The notes beneath the pieces are model-generated. The model was not told the origin of the DNA. It did no database searches and saw nothing but the letters and a program-made list of their open reading frames with translations. Of a stretch of 32,776 nt of DNA, positions 17,800 through 23,555 are shown piece by piece. Source of the stretch: Bacteroidia bacterium (GTDB lineage: Bacteria > Bacteroidota > Bacteroidia > Bacteroidales > Prolixibacteraceae). The DNA is taken from assembly GCA_025358395.1 (NCBI GenBank), contig JANYJT010000050.1, forward strand, positions 1-32,776. Reading direction: 5' to 3'. Within the stretch, counting starts at the first letter, position 1; the number at the start of each line of letters is the position of its first letter. The position numbers and the translations under genes are program-made.

Positions 17800-18651
17800 T
17801 TAATTTTTAATCATTGGCAAAGCTGCAGCTCCAAAAATTGCAGAATTTTCCAAATCGGAAATTTCAATTTTCAGCTTTGAAAGAACATTTCTGTAGGCAA
17901 AATCCTGTAGTGCCTCATACATAGTCTCCTTGAAGAAGTCGAACGATTGGGTTGCTGAACCGCCTAAAACGATTACTTCGGGATCATAGGCATAGAGAAT
18001 GGACTTAAGTGTTTCTCCCACGTGGTGCCCATATTCCGCAAATAGAGCGAGTGCAGATGGTTCTCCATTTTTAGCGCGGTTAAATATATCCATGGCATTC
18101 ACCTTCTTTTCATCGCTAAAAAACTGACCACTGGCATAGTATTCAATGTTGTGTGACAGGTAAGGTATGTTACATAATTCACCGGCGCCGCAGTTCGATC
18201 CCTCATACAATTTTCCATTGAAAATCAATCCGCAACCAAGTCCGGTACCCAAAGTGACGCCAACAACATTCTTGTATGCTTTTGCTTTGCCAAAATATTT
18301 CTCTCCAACAGCAAAACAGTTGGCATCATTGTTAATATAAACAGGCACTTTGTACCGATTTTCGAGCAATTCTTTCAAGGGCACTGACTTCCATGACGGA
18401 ATATTCGTTACATCGTAAACAATGCCCTTTTCAACATCAACAACTGATGGAACACCAACACCTATGGATAAAGTCGCAGCATCAAAACAGGGATCAATAA
18501 CATTAAATATCTGATTTACAACATCCTCAACACTACCCAGAGATGGAGTAGGCAACTTTGAGATATGTGTGATTTTTTCGTCAACAACCTTGCCCGCCCG
18601 GATGCTGGTACCACCCAGGTCGACACCAATTATATTTTTAACACGGATCAT
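17800..18651 (-). CDS. ROK-family sugar kinase lacking the zinc motif
   Basis: A 283-residue cytosolic kinase of the ROK family (glucokinase, NagK, NanK types). It has the ATP phosphate loop DLGGTSIRAG (11-20), the catalytic Asp in NNDANCFAVGE (D109), the GVTLGTGLGCGLIFNG loop (131-146) and the adenosine motif VLGGSA. ROK proteins normally carry a GH-x11-C-x-C-G-x2-G-C zinc site right after the GE(I/L)GH step. Here that step reads GAGELCNIPYL and the Cys cluster is absent, replaced by SHNIEYYASG. So it is a zinc-less member, or its fold is held in another way. Upstream of the sugar transporter, likely in one unit. Substrate is unproven. Confidence 0.88.
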   Translation of the reverse strand: MIRVKNIIGVDLGGTSIRAGKVVDEKITHISKLPTPSLGSVEDVVNQIFNVIDPCFDAATLSIGVGVPSVVDVEKGIVYDVTNIPSWKSVPLKELLENRYKVPVYINNDANCFAVGEKYFGKAKAYKNVVGVTLGTGLGCGLIFNGKLYEGSNCGAGELCNIPYLSHNIEYYASGQFFSDEKKVNAMDIFNRAKNGEPSALALFAEYGHHVGETLKSILYAYDPEVIVLGGSATQSFDFFKETMYEALQDFAYRNVLSKLKIEISDLENSAIFGAAALPMIKN

Positions 18652-18782
18652 AGAAGTTAAAGTAGTATCTATTGATATGATTCGATTCTAATTGGTAAAA
18701 ATAGCAAAAAACGGACTGGATAAAAGTAACGTACGCTACGAATCATTATATTTAACCCTTAACCCCGGTATACCATATTAGA

Positions 18783-19445
18783 ATGGATGTAAAGATTGAA
18801 CCTAGTTGGAAAAGCAGATTATCGTACGAATTTGAACAACCCTATTTTCTTGAATTGACTGGTTTTGTGAGACAGGAATATGCCACTAGACAAGTATTTC
18901 CTCCGGGGAAATTGATCTTCAATGCTTTTGAGCAATCGTCATTTGATAAAACGAAAGTGGTCATCCTCGGGCAGGATCCGTATCATGGTCAGAGTCAGGC
19001 ACATGGACTCTGCTTCTCGGTTCCGGAGGGAGTAGATCAACCACCATCCCTGCAGAATATTTTCAAAGAAATCAGTCAGGATATGGGCATACTTCCACCT
19101 GCCTCAGGCAATCTGATCCGGTGGGCAGAACAAGGAGTATTGCTGCTAAATTCTACACTGACAGTTCAGGCAAACCGCGCCGGATCTCATCAAAACAAGG
19201 GTTGGGAAAGATTTACAGACAAGGTTATACATCTGCTTGCTGAGGAGAAAGAGCATCTTGTCTTTATGCTTTGGGGCTCATTTGCACAAAAAAAGGGAGA
19301 ATTTATTGATCGGGAAAAGCACCTGGTACTCTCCTCTCCTCACCCATCACCACTTTCATCCTACCGGGGATTCTTTGGCAACAGACATTTTAGCAAGACC
19401 AATGTGTATCTGGAGTTGCATGGGATTGAGCCGATTAGGTGGTAG
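18783..19445 (+). CDS. ung: Uracil-DNA glycosylase (family 1)
   Basis: A 220-residue base-excision repair enzyme that removes uracil from DNA. The water-activating motif GQDPYHGQSQAHGLCFSV (64-80, catalytic D65 and H68) is exact. LLLNSTLTV holds the uracil-binding Asn, and the DNA-intercalating loop HPSPLSSYRGFFG (187-199, with H187) is intact. Length is typical of E. coli Ung (229). It is a single gene, divergent from the ROK kinase gene across 131 bp. Its TAG stop is followed within five bases by the five-copy 8-bp repeat. Confidence 0.98.
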   Translation: MDVKIEPSWKSRLSYEFEQPYFLELTGFVRQEYATRQVFPPGKLIFNAFEQSSFDKTKVVILGQDPYHGQSQAHGLCFSVPEGVDQPPSLQNIFKEISQDMGILPPASGNLIRWAEQGVLLLNSTLTVQANRAGSHQNKGWERFTDKVIHLLAEEKEHLVFMLWGSFAQKKGEFIDREKHLVLSSPHPSPLSSYRGFFGNRHFSKTNVYLELHGIEPIRW

Positions 19446-19449
19446 AAAT

Positions 19450-19599
19450 GTGCTAATGTGCTAATGTGCTAATGTGCTAATGTGCTAATGTGAAATTGTG
19501 ACGGAATGAAAAATAGACTCATTTAAAAAAGTAAAATGTACAAAATTTTATTTTCGGACAAATCTCAATTAGCATATTAACATATTAGCACATTAGCTT
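19450..19599. repeat. 8-bp tandem repeat with an inverted partner array
   Basis: GTGCTAAT is repeated five times in a row at 19450-19489. About 80 bp later, 19568-19599 holds four units of the reverse complement (ATTAGCAT, ATTAACAT, ATTAGCAC, ATTAGCTT). The left array starts just after the ung stop. The right array reads into the end of the convergent MurU-like gene and encodes its last few residues and stop. The two arrays could fold into a long stem. Units are tandem without spacers, so this is not a CRISPR. Confidence 0.9.
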
Positions 19600-20301
19600 C
19601 TCCGCGGCCAACAGTTGATCCGGTTTTCCAAGATCCATCCAATGCTCAGAATGGTCGTGGTAACCGTAGATACAGTACTCCTTCGCTAACCTCAGGTACA
19701 TTTGAATCACAGAAAATTTGCCGGTTTCGGTGATTAAGGGGAATAATTTGGGTTCGACAATTTGAATACCGCTAAAGGCGTAATTATGAAGTATACCATT
19801 GCCTGCGGTAAGTATTTCCTCTCCTGTTTTAACATTCCTCCAACCGGTCAGCCTCATCTCCGGATTAAAAACCAGGTATCGGTCGGTAGATCTTTCCCGA
19901 ACAGCCATGGTAGCAATGCCTGCTTTTTGGATGTGATATTGATTCAATGCTTTAAGGTCAATTGTACTAAGAATATCAACATTGTAAACGAGAAATGGCT
20001 CATCATCACCAAGCAATGACTGTGCTTTCAGAATGGCACCTCCTGTATCAAGCAGCTGATTCCTTTCGTCTGAGATTTTTATGGGTAGGTCGAAATTTCG
20101 CTTTTCTGTTAGAAAATTGACAATTTGATCTCCGAAATGATGAATATTGATGATTGTTTCAGAAATATCCAGTTCATTCACCTTTCGGATGGCTCTTTCC
20201 AGTAAAGTAATGCCATTCAGTTCGACCAGGGCTTTGGGTTTGTCAGCAGTATACGGATAGAGTCTGGTACCTAGTCCCGCAGCAAGAATGAATGCCTTCA
20301 T
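19585..20301 (-). CDS. MurU-like sugar-1-phosphate nucleotidyltransferase
   Basis: A 238-residue GT-A-like nucleotidyltransferase. It opens with the signature AAGLGTRLYPYTADKPKALVEL (7-28). It has LLDTGGAILKA (83-93), which resembles MurU (MurNAc-1-phosphate uridylyltransferase) more than glucose-1-phosphate or mannose-1-phosphate enzymes, and a metal-binding Asp in VYNVDIL (D109). MurU makes UDP-MurNAc from recycled MurNAc-1-phosphate, the step after the AmgK kinase. The gene two places upstream is an AmgK-like kinase, which fits. Final residues (LMC) and the TAA lie inside the inverted 8-bp repeat, so the natural C-terminus may have been shortened. A mannose-1-phosphate guanylyltransferase remains possible. 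Confidence 0.8.
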   Translation of the reverse strand: MKAFILAAGLGTRLYPYTADKPKALVELNGITLLERAIRKVNELDISETIINIHHFGDQIVNFLTEKRNFDLPIKISDERNQLLDTGGAILKAQSLLGDDEPFLVYNVDILSTIDLKALNQYHIQKAGIATMAVRERSTDRYLVFNPEMRLTGWRNVKTGEEILTAGNGILHNYAFSGIQIVEPKLFPLITETGKFSVIQMYLRLAKEYCIYGYHDHSEHWMDLGKPDQLLAAEKLMC

Positions 20302-20312
20302 GAAAAATTGGC

Positions 20313-20441
20313 TTAGTTATTCAATTTTAACGGTTTACAGATCTTATCCTCATTTTTGGCAGTTCTACCGCATTTTTTACAGGCATATTTAGGCGAATCA
20401 GGCACTTTATAATCCTTTTCTGAACATTTCTTTTTTCCCAT
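20313..20441 (-). CDS. Small four-cysteine (zinc-ribbon-like) protein
   Basis: A 42-residue basic protein, too short for usual gene finding. It starts MGKKKCSEKDYKVPD and carries C6, then CKKCGRTAKNEDKIC (C21, C24, C35), a knuckle-like layout that could bind zinc. Its ATG is two bases after the stop of the kinase-RapZ fusion and its stop is 11 bases before the MurU-like ATG, so all three should be on one transcript and likely translated in coupling. I have a recollection of similar short CKxCGRxAK proteins in Bacteroidota, but no function. The spacing and the Cys pattern are the evidence that it is a real gene. Confidence 0.7.
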   Translation of the reverse strand: MGKKKCSEKDYKVPDSPKYACKKCGRTAKNEDKICKPLKLNN

Positions 20442-20443
20442 TG

Positions 20444-21874
20444 TCACAGATTTTCTTGTTCTCTGTGTTTTATTACGATTTTAACCGGAAAATTGTTCCT
20501 TAAATGCGCTGCCAACCTTTCTGCACAATAAACAGATCGATGCTGACCGCCGGTACATCCGAATTGAATTGAAAGATGAGAGAATTTTCTATGCAGATAT
20601 CCGGTTACGCTTTGGTCAGATAGAGAAAAGACTGCGGATAAAAACGCTTCTACTTCGGGATAAGATTCAAGGTATGAGATTACTTCAGAATCTTTTCCGG
20701 TAAACTTCCGGTATTCAGCTAATCTGCCGGGATTTGGCAAAGCCCTGCAGTCGAATACAAAACCCCCTCCGTTTCCGCTTTGATCGGCAGGTATCCCCTT
20801 TTTATAGGAGAAACTGGTAATGTCTATTGTAAGTTCGGTCTCCCCGGATACAATATTCTTGAGCACCTCTGATTGGGATAGTGAATTCAAAACGGCATAA
20901 AGTTCTGTTAATTGAATAGGTATATCAATTTTTTTCATCACAATGCTCAGATTTTCCAGCGCAAAAGGAATGCTTTTCAAGAAATGGGCTTTTTTCTCGT
21001 AGAATCCCCTGAAACCGTAGGCTCCCATGGCTTGCATCATTCTAATCAAAACATAGCCATAAAAATATTGTTTAAACTCTTTACGGTCGACCGGATGAAT
21101 TTTTGATAAATGATCCAGGTACTCTTCGATCAATTCCTCTCTGACTGATTGAGGTAGATCAGCTTTTGCGTCATAGAGCAGAGAAGCCAGGTCATATTGA
21201 AGGGCTCCTCTACGCCCTCCCTGATAGTCAATAAACCAGGGTTCATCCTTCCTGAGAAGAATATTCCTGCTTTGGAAATCCCTCATCATAAAAAAATCAC
21301 TCTCTGCCTTCAACAGATAATCGCAGAAGGAAGTATAATCATCTTCGAGGGCTTGTTCATCAAAGGAAACCTTAGCCAATTTGAGAAAATAGTATTTGAA
21401 ATAATTAAGATCCCACATCATGGATTGGCGATCGAAAGCTTTTCGGGGATAACAAAAGCTGAAATCGATCTCTTTCCCGGCAGTAATCTGAATAACAGGC
21501 AGAACTTGCACAACTTTCCTGTATGCATCAGATATTTCCGATGTGAATCCTTTCAGAGCACGGATTTCTGACAAGTAAGAGAAGAGCGTCACATCGCCCA
21601 GGTCTTCCTGAAGGTATATTCCGGCATTGGGATCATATTCAAAGATTTCAGGAACATTTACCCCATTTGCGCGCAGATGGTTCGAGAAGCTGACAAAGGC
21701 ATTGTTCTCCTTTTCGTCTTCATTCCAGGTTCCAATCGCGCGATGATGAAAACTGTGTAAACGTATGTATTCGCGGTAAGAGCCCGAAGGAGGCAACAGC
21801 TCTGTCGAGGTAACATCTTCCTTAAACCTCATCTTAAAGAGGTCGGACAATTTCTGAATGATTTGCTTTTCCAA
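20444..21874 (-). CDS. AmgK-like kinase fused to a RapZ C-terminal domain
   Basis: A 476-residue two-domain protein, start codon TTG at 21874. Residues about 1-320 are an aminoglycoside-phosphotransferase-like kinase with MRDFQSRNILL (catalytic D199, N204) and FIDYQGGRRG (metal D216), close to AmgK, which phosphorylates MurNAc/GlcNAc at C1 for peptidoglycan recycling. Residues about 345-476 match the C-terminal domain of RapZ: FVFDCRALPNPG, then GCTGGQHRS (439-447) and KHREQEN. In E. coli that domain binds glucosamine-6-phosphate. The RapZ N-terminal P-loop domain is missing. The RapZ position of E. coli H190 appears to be K359 here. Co-operonic with the MurU-like gene. Kinase substrate and sensing role are inferred. 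Confidence 0.85.
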   Translation of the reverse strand: MEKQIIQKLSDLFKMRFKEDVTSTELLPPSGSYREYIRLHSFHHRAIGTWNEDEKENNAFVSFSNHLRANGVNVPEIFEYDPNAGIYLQEDLGDVTLFSYLSEIRALKGFTSEISDAYRKVVQVLPVIQITAGKEIDFSFCYPRKAFDRQSMMWDLNYFKYYFLKLAKVSFDEQALEDDYTSFCDYLLKAESDFFMMRDFQSRNILLRKDEPWFIDYQGGRRGALQYDLASLLYDAKADLPQSVREELIEEYLDHLSKIHPVDRKEFKQYFYGYVLIRMMQAMGAYGFRGFYEKKAHFLKSIPFALENLSIVMKKIDIPIQLTELYAVLNSLSQSEVLKNIVSGETELTIDITSFSYKKGIPADQSGNGGGFVFDCRALPNPGRLAEYRKFTGKDSEVISYLESYPEVEAFLSAVFSLSDQSVTGYLHRKFSHLSIQFGCTGGQHRSVYCAERLAAHLRNNFPVKIVIKHREQENL

Positions 21875-21890
21875 GTTGTATGATTTATAG

Positions 21891-21898
21891 CAAAAATA
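21891..21898 (-). promoter_or_regulatory. Candidate -7 box for the kinase-RapZ operon
   Basis: The minus strand reads TATTTTTG, perfect TAnnTTTG, 17 bp before the TTG start and immediately after the rplI terminator. A TTG lies 16 bp upstream, short of the usual 19-21. The leader would be only about 10 nt. Confidence 0.35.
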
Positions 21899-21900
21899 CC

Positions 21901-21934
21901 AAAAAAAAGCCGTCCCAATGGATGAGACAGCTTT
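21901..21934 (-). terminator. Intrinsic terminator of the rpsF-rpsR-rplI operon
   Basis: On the minus strand the arms 21934-21923 and 21915-21904 pair over 12 bp (two G-U pairs) with an eight-base loop, followed by a run of U from the A stretch at 21901-21907. It lies about 50 bp after the rplI stop, in the right place and orientation. Confidence 0.85.
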
Positions 21935-21981
21935 TTATCTGTTTTAAAATGTCAGAATTTGGATGAGATGAACCAGGGGTT

Positions 21982-22428
21982 CTACTCGGCAATGACTTCG
22001 AACTCCAATTCGACAACCACTTCGCGATGAAATTTCACCTTTGCAGTGTGTTTTCCAATTTCTTTGATTGAATCTTCCTTGATGGTGATCTGTTTGCGAT
22101 CAACTTCAAACCCTTTTTCCTTCAAAGCCTCAGCAACTTGAATGTTGTTGACCGACCCAAAAATCTTTCCGGTTGAACTGGTTTTCGCACCAATTACAAT
22201 CGAAATTGATTTTAAGATCTCAGCTTGTTTCAACGCAACCTCTTTCAGCTTAGCCTCTTTGTGAGCGCGTTGTTTCAAGTTTTCAGAAAGGACCTTTTTG
22301 GATGAAGAAGTGGCTAAAATTGCCAATTTCTGTGGGATAAGGTAATTACGACCATATCCGTTTTTGACAACTACTACATCGTCTTTGCTACCCAGATTTG
22401 TAACATCCTGAAGCAGAATAATTTCCAT
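21982..22428 (-). CDS. rplI: 50S ribosomal protein L9
   Basis: A 148-residue ribosomal protein bL9. The N-terminal rRNA-binding domain begins MEIILLQDVTNLGSKDDVV and has the GYGRNYLIPQKLA stretch; a long helix and the C-terminal domain (KTSSTGKIFGSVNNIQVAEAL) follow. Length matches the family (about 148). It is last in the rpsF-rpsR-rplI operon, 18 bp after rpsR. It is the only gene in this window with a strong Shine-Dalgarno. Confidence 0.98.
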   Translation of the reverse strand: MEIILLQDVTNLGSKDDVVVVKNGYGRNYLIPQKLAILATSSSKKVLSENLKQRAHKEAKLKEVALKQAEILKSISIVIGAKTSSTGKIFGSVNNIQVAEALKEKGFEVDRKQITIKEDSIKEIGKHTAKVKFHREVVVELEFEVIAE

Positions 22429-22433
22429 TTTCG

Positions 22434-22441
22434 TACCTCCT
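22434..22441 (-). promoter_or_regulatory. Strong Shine-Dalgarno before rplI
   Basis: The minus strand reads AGGAGGTA, with AGGAGGT ending six bases before the rplI ATG. This is nearly full complementarity to the CCUCC anti-SD. Other starts in the window show none, as expected for Bacteroidota, so it stands out. Confidence 0.85.
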
Positions 22442-22446
22442 ATTAA

Positions 22447-22716
22447 TTATTTTAACAAATCTGTTACATAAGGCAACAATGCGATCATACGTGAACGCTT
22501 GATAGCCTGTGATACTTTACGCTGGTATTTCAAAGAAGTACCGGTAATACGGCGTGGCAAAATTTTGCCCTGCTCATTGAGAAATTTTTTCAAGAATTCA
22601 GGATCTTTGTAATCCACATACTTGATACCGTTCTTTTTGAAACGACAATATTTCTTCTTTTTTACTTCAACCGAAGGAGGAGTAAGATACCTGATTTCGC
22701 TGGAATTTGTACTCAT
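22447..22716 (-). CDS. rpsR: 30S ribosomal protein S18
   Basis: An 89-residue ribosomal protein bS18, with the family core [24 protein letters not shown] and the basic segment [27 protein letters not shown]. It pairs with bS6 on the 30S platform. Upstream of its ATG (three bases after the rpsF stop) there is no Shine-Dalgarno, so translation is probably coupled to rpsF. In Bacteroidota ribosomes bS18, bS6 and bS21 cover the anti-SD end of 16S rRNA (published for Flavobacterium johnsoniae). Confidence 0.98.
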   Translation of the reverse strand: MSTNSSEIRYLTPPSVEVKKKKYCRFKKNGIKYVDYKDPEFLKKFLNEQGKILPRRITGTSLKYQRKVSQAIKRSRMIALLPYVTDLLK

Positions 22717-22719
22717 GAC

Positions 22720-23073
22720 TTAGTTTTCTGATTGAGTTTTTGCATGGATTTTTTTTCTTCTCTTTTCTGCATACTCAGCAGCATACTTCTCCAATTTCAC
22801 CGTAATGAAACGGATAATACGTTCGTCACGGCGAAACTCGATCTCGAGTTTTCCAATGAAGGCAGGATCAGCTTTGAATTCGAGGAGTTGATAAAACCCT
22901 GTCGATTTCTTTTGAATGGGATAAGCTAATTTTTTCAATCCCCAATTTTCTTCATGAATCAACTCACAACCATTGGAAGTGATAAGATCCTTGAACTTTC
23001 CTACCGCTTCCTTCATCTGAGCATCAGACAAAACGGGAGTAGTAATGAAAACGGTTTCGTACTGGTTCAACAT
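22720..23073 (-). CDS. rpsF: 30S ribosomal protein S6
   Basis: A 117-residue ribosomal protein bS6. It starts [17 protein letters not shown] and has the family-typical [23 protein letters not shown] and [16 protein letters not shown] segments, plus a lysine-rich tail. First gene of the rpsF-rpsR-rplI operon. It is preceded by a full consensus promoter 48 bp upstream and a roughly 40-nt leader with no Shine-Dalgarno. Confidence 0.98.
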   Translation of the reverse strand: MLNQYETVFITTPVLSDAQMKEAVGKFKDLITSNGCELIHEENWGLKKLAYPIQKKSTGFYQLLEFKADPAFIGKLEIEFRRDERIIRFITVKLEKYAAEYAEKRRKKIHAKTQSEN

Positions 23074-23120
23074 ACTTTTAAAAATTTACATTCAACAATA
23101 TACTCATAATTTGAGTGGCG

Positions 23121-23151
23121 CAAAAATACACATCTTTTCTCTTTCTACAAA
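23121..23151 (-). promoter_or_regulatory. Consensus Bacteroidota promoter of the rpsF operon
   Basis: On the minus strand: TTTG at 23151-23148, a 19-bp spacer, then TATTTTTG at 23128-23121. This matches the -33 TTG / -7 TAnnTTTG pattern of the housekeeping sigma factor in spacing and sequence. Transcription should begin near 23114. Confidence 0.8.
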
Positions 23152-23202
23152 CTGTCTTTCAATATTTTTTGGATCAGGGGAATCATCCAAGCCGGGAAAC
23201 AA

Positions 23203-23229
23203 AAAGAGTTGGCGAAAAGCCAACTCTTT
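23203..23229 (-). terminator. Orphan intrinsic terminator
   Basis: A perfect 11-bp stem (23203-23213 with 23219-23229) with a five-base loop. On the minus strand it is followed by a U-rich stretch, so it should end a transcript arriving from the right. No gene is annotated on the minus strand to its right, and the rpsF promoter lies just beyond it. It may end an unrecognised small RNA. Confidence 0.7.
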
Positions 23230-23498
23230 GATAGTTCAGATAGATTAAACAACTTAGTTTTAGTAAAAGCCTACAACAACGTTTCATTTCATTTCTTCGA
23301 CTAAATTATATCTTTTTATTAAAAAATGTTAAGAAATAATATTGTGTATTAACAAATCGTTAAAGATTTTTTTTGACGCAACTGTATCTCTTTGATTTTC
23401 TATTCTATAGAAATTTTATTCATAAAAATGTTTTACAGCAGTTTTTTGAACAAGTTGAGTGTAACTATAAATATAATGAATTTAATAGGTATTAATCC
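23230..23498. other. AT-rich intergenic stretch with possible small RNA
   Basis: About 270 bp without a convincing gene on either strand, between the orphan terminator and the Ehr-operon promoter. It is very AT-rich, with oligo-T runs near 23368. No tRNA-like fold and no clear TAnnTTTG box pointing left was found. It could hold a small RNA ending at 23203-23229; nothing else is visible. Confidence 0.4.
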
Positions 23499-23528
23499 TT
23501 GATAAAACTATATATTGCCCTTACTTTG
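23499..23528 (+). promoter_or_regulatory. Candidate promoter of the Hyf/Ehr-like operon
   Basis: TTG at 23499-23501, a 20-bp spacer, then TACTTTG at 23522-23528, which is TAnnTTTG with one base missing. The first gene starts 28 bp later, giving a short leader of about 20 nt. Position and spacing are good; the box is imperfect. Confidence 0.45.
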
Positions 23529-23555
23529 TATTTTATAAACCCATAATACTTAGAA

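Noticed and set aside
19450..19599. CRISPR-like array
   Set aside because: Units are 8 bp and directly adjacent with no spacers; no cas genes nearby.
23183..23287. 34-residue minus-strand reading frame (MKRCCRLLLK...)
   Set aside because: It runs straight through the orphan terminator hairpin, so it is unlikely to be translated.
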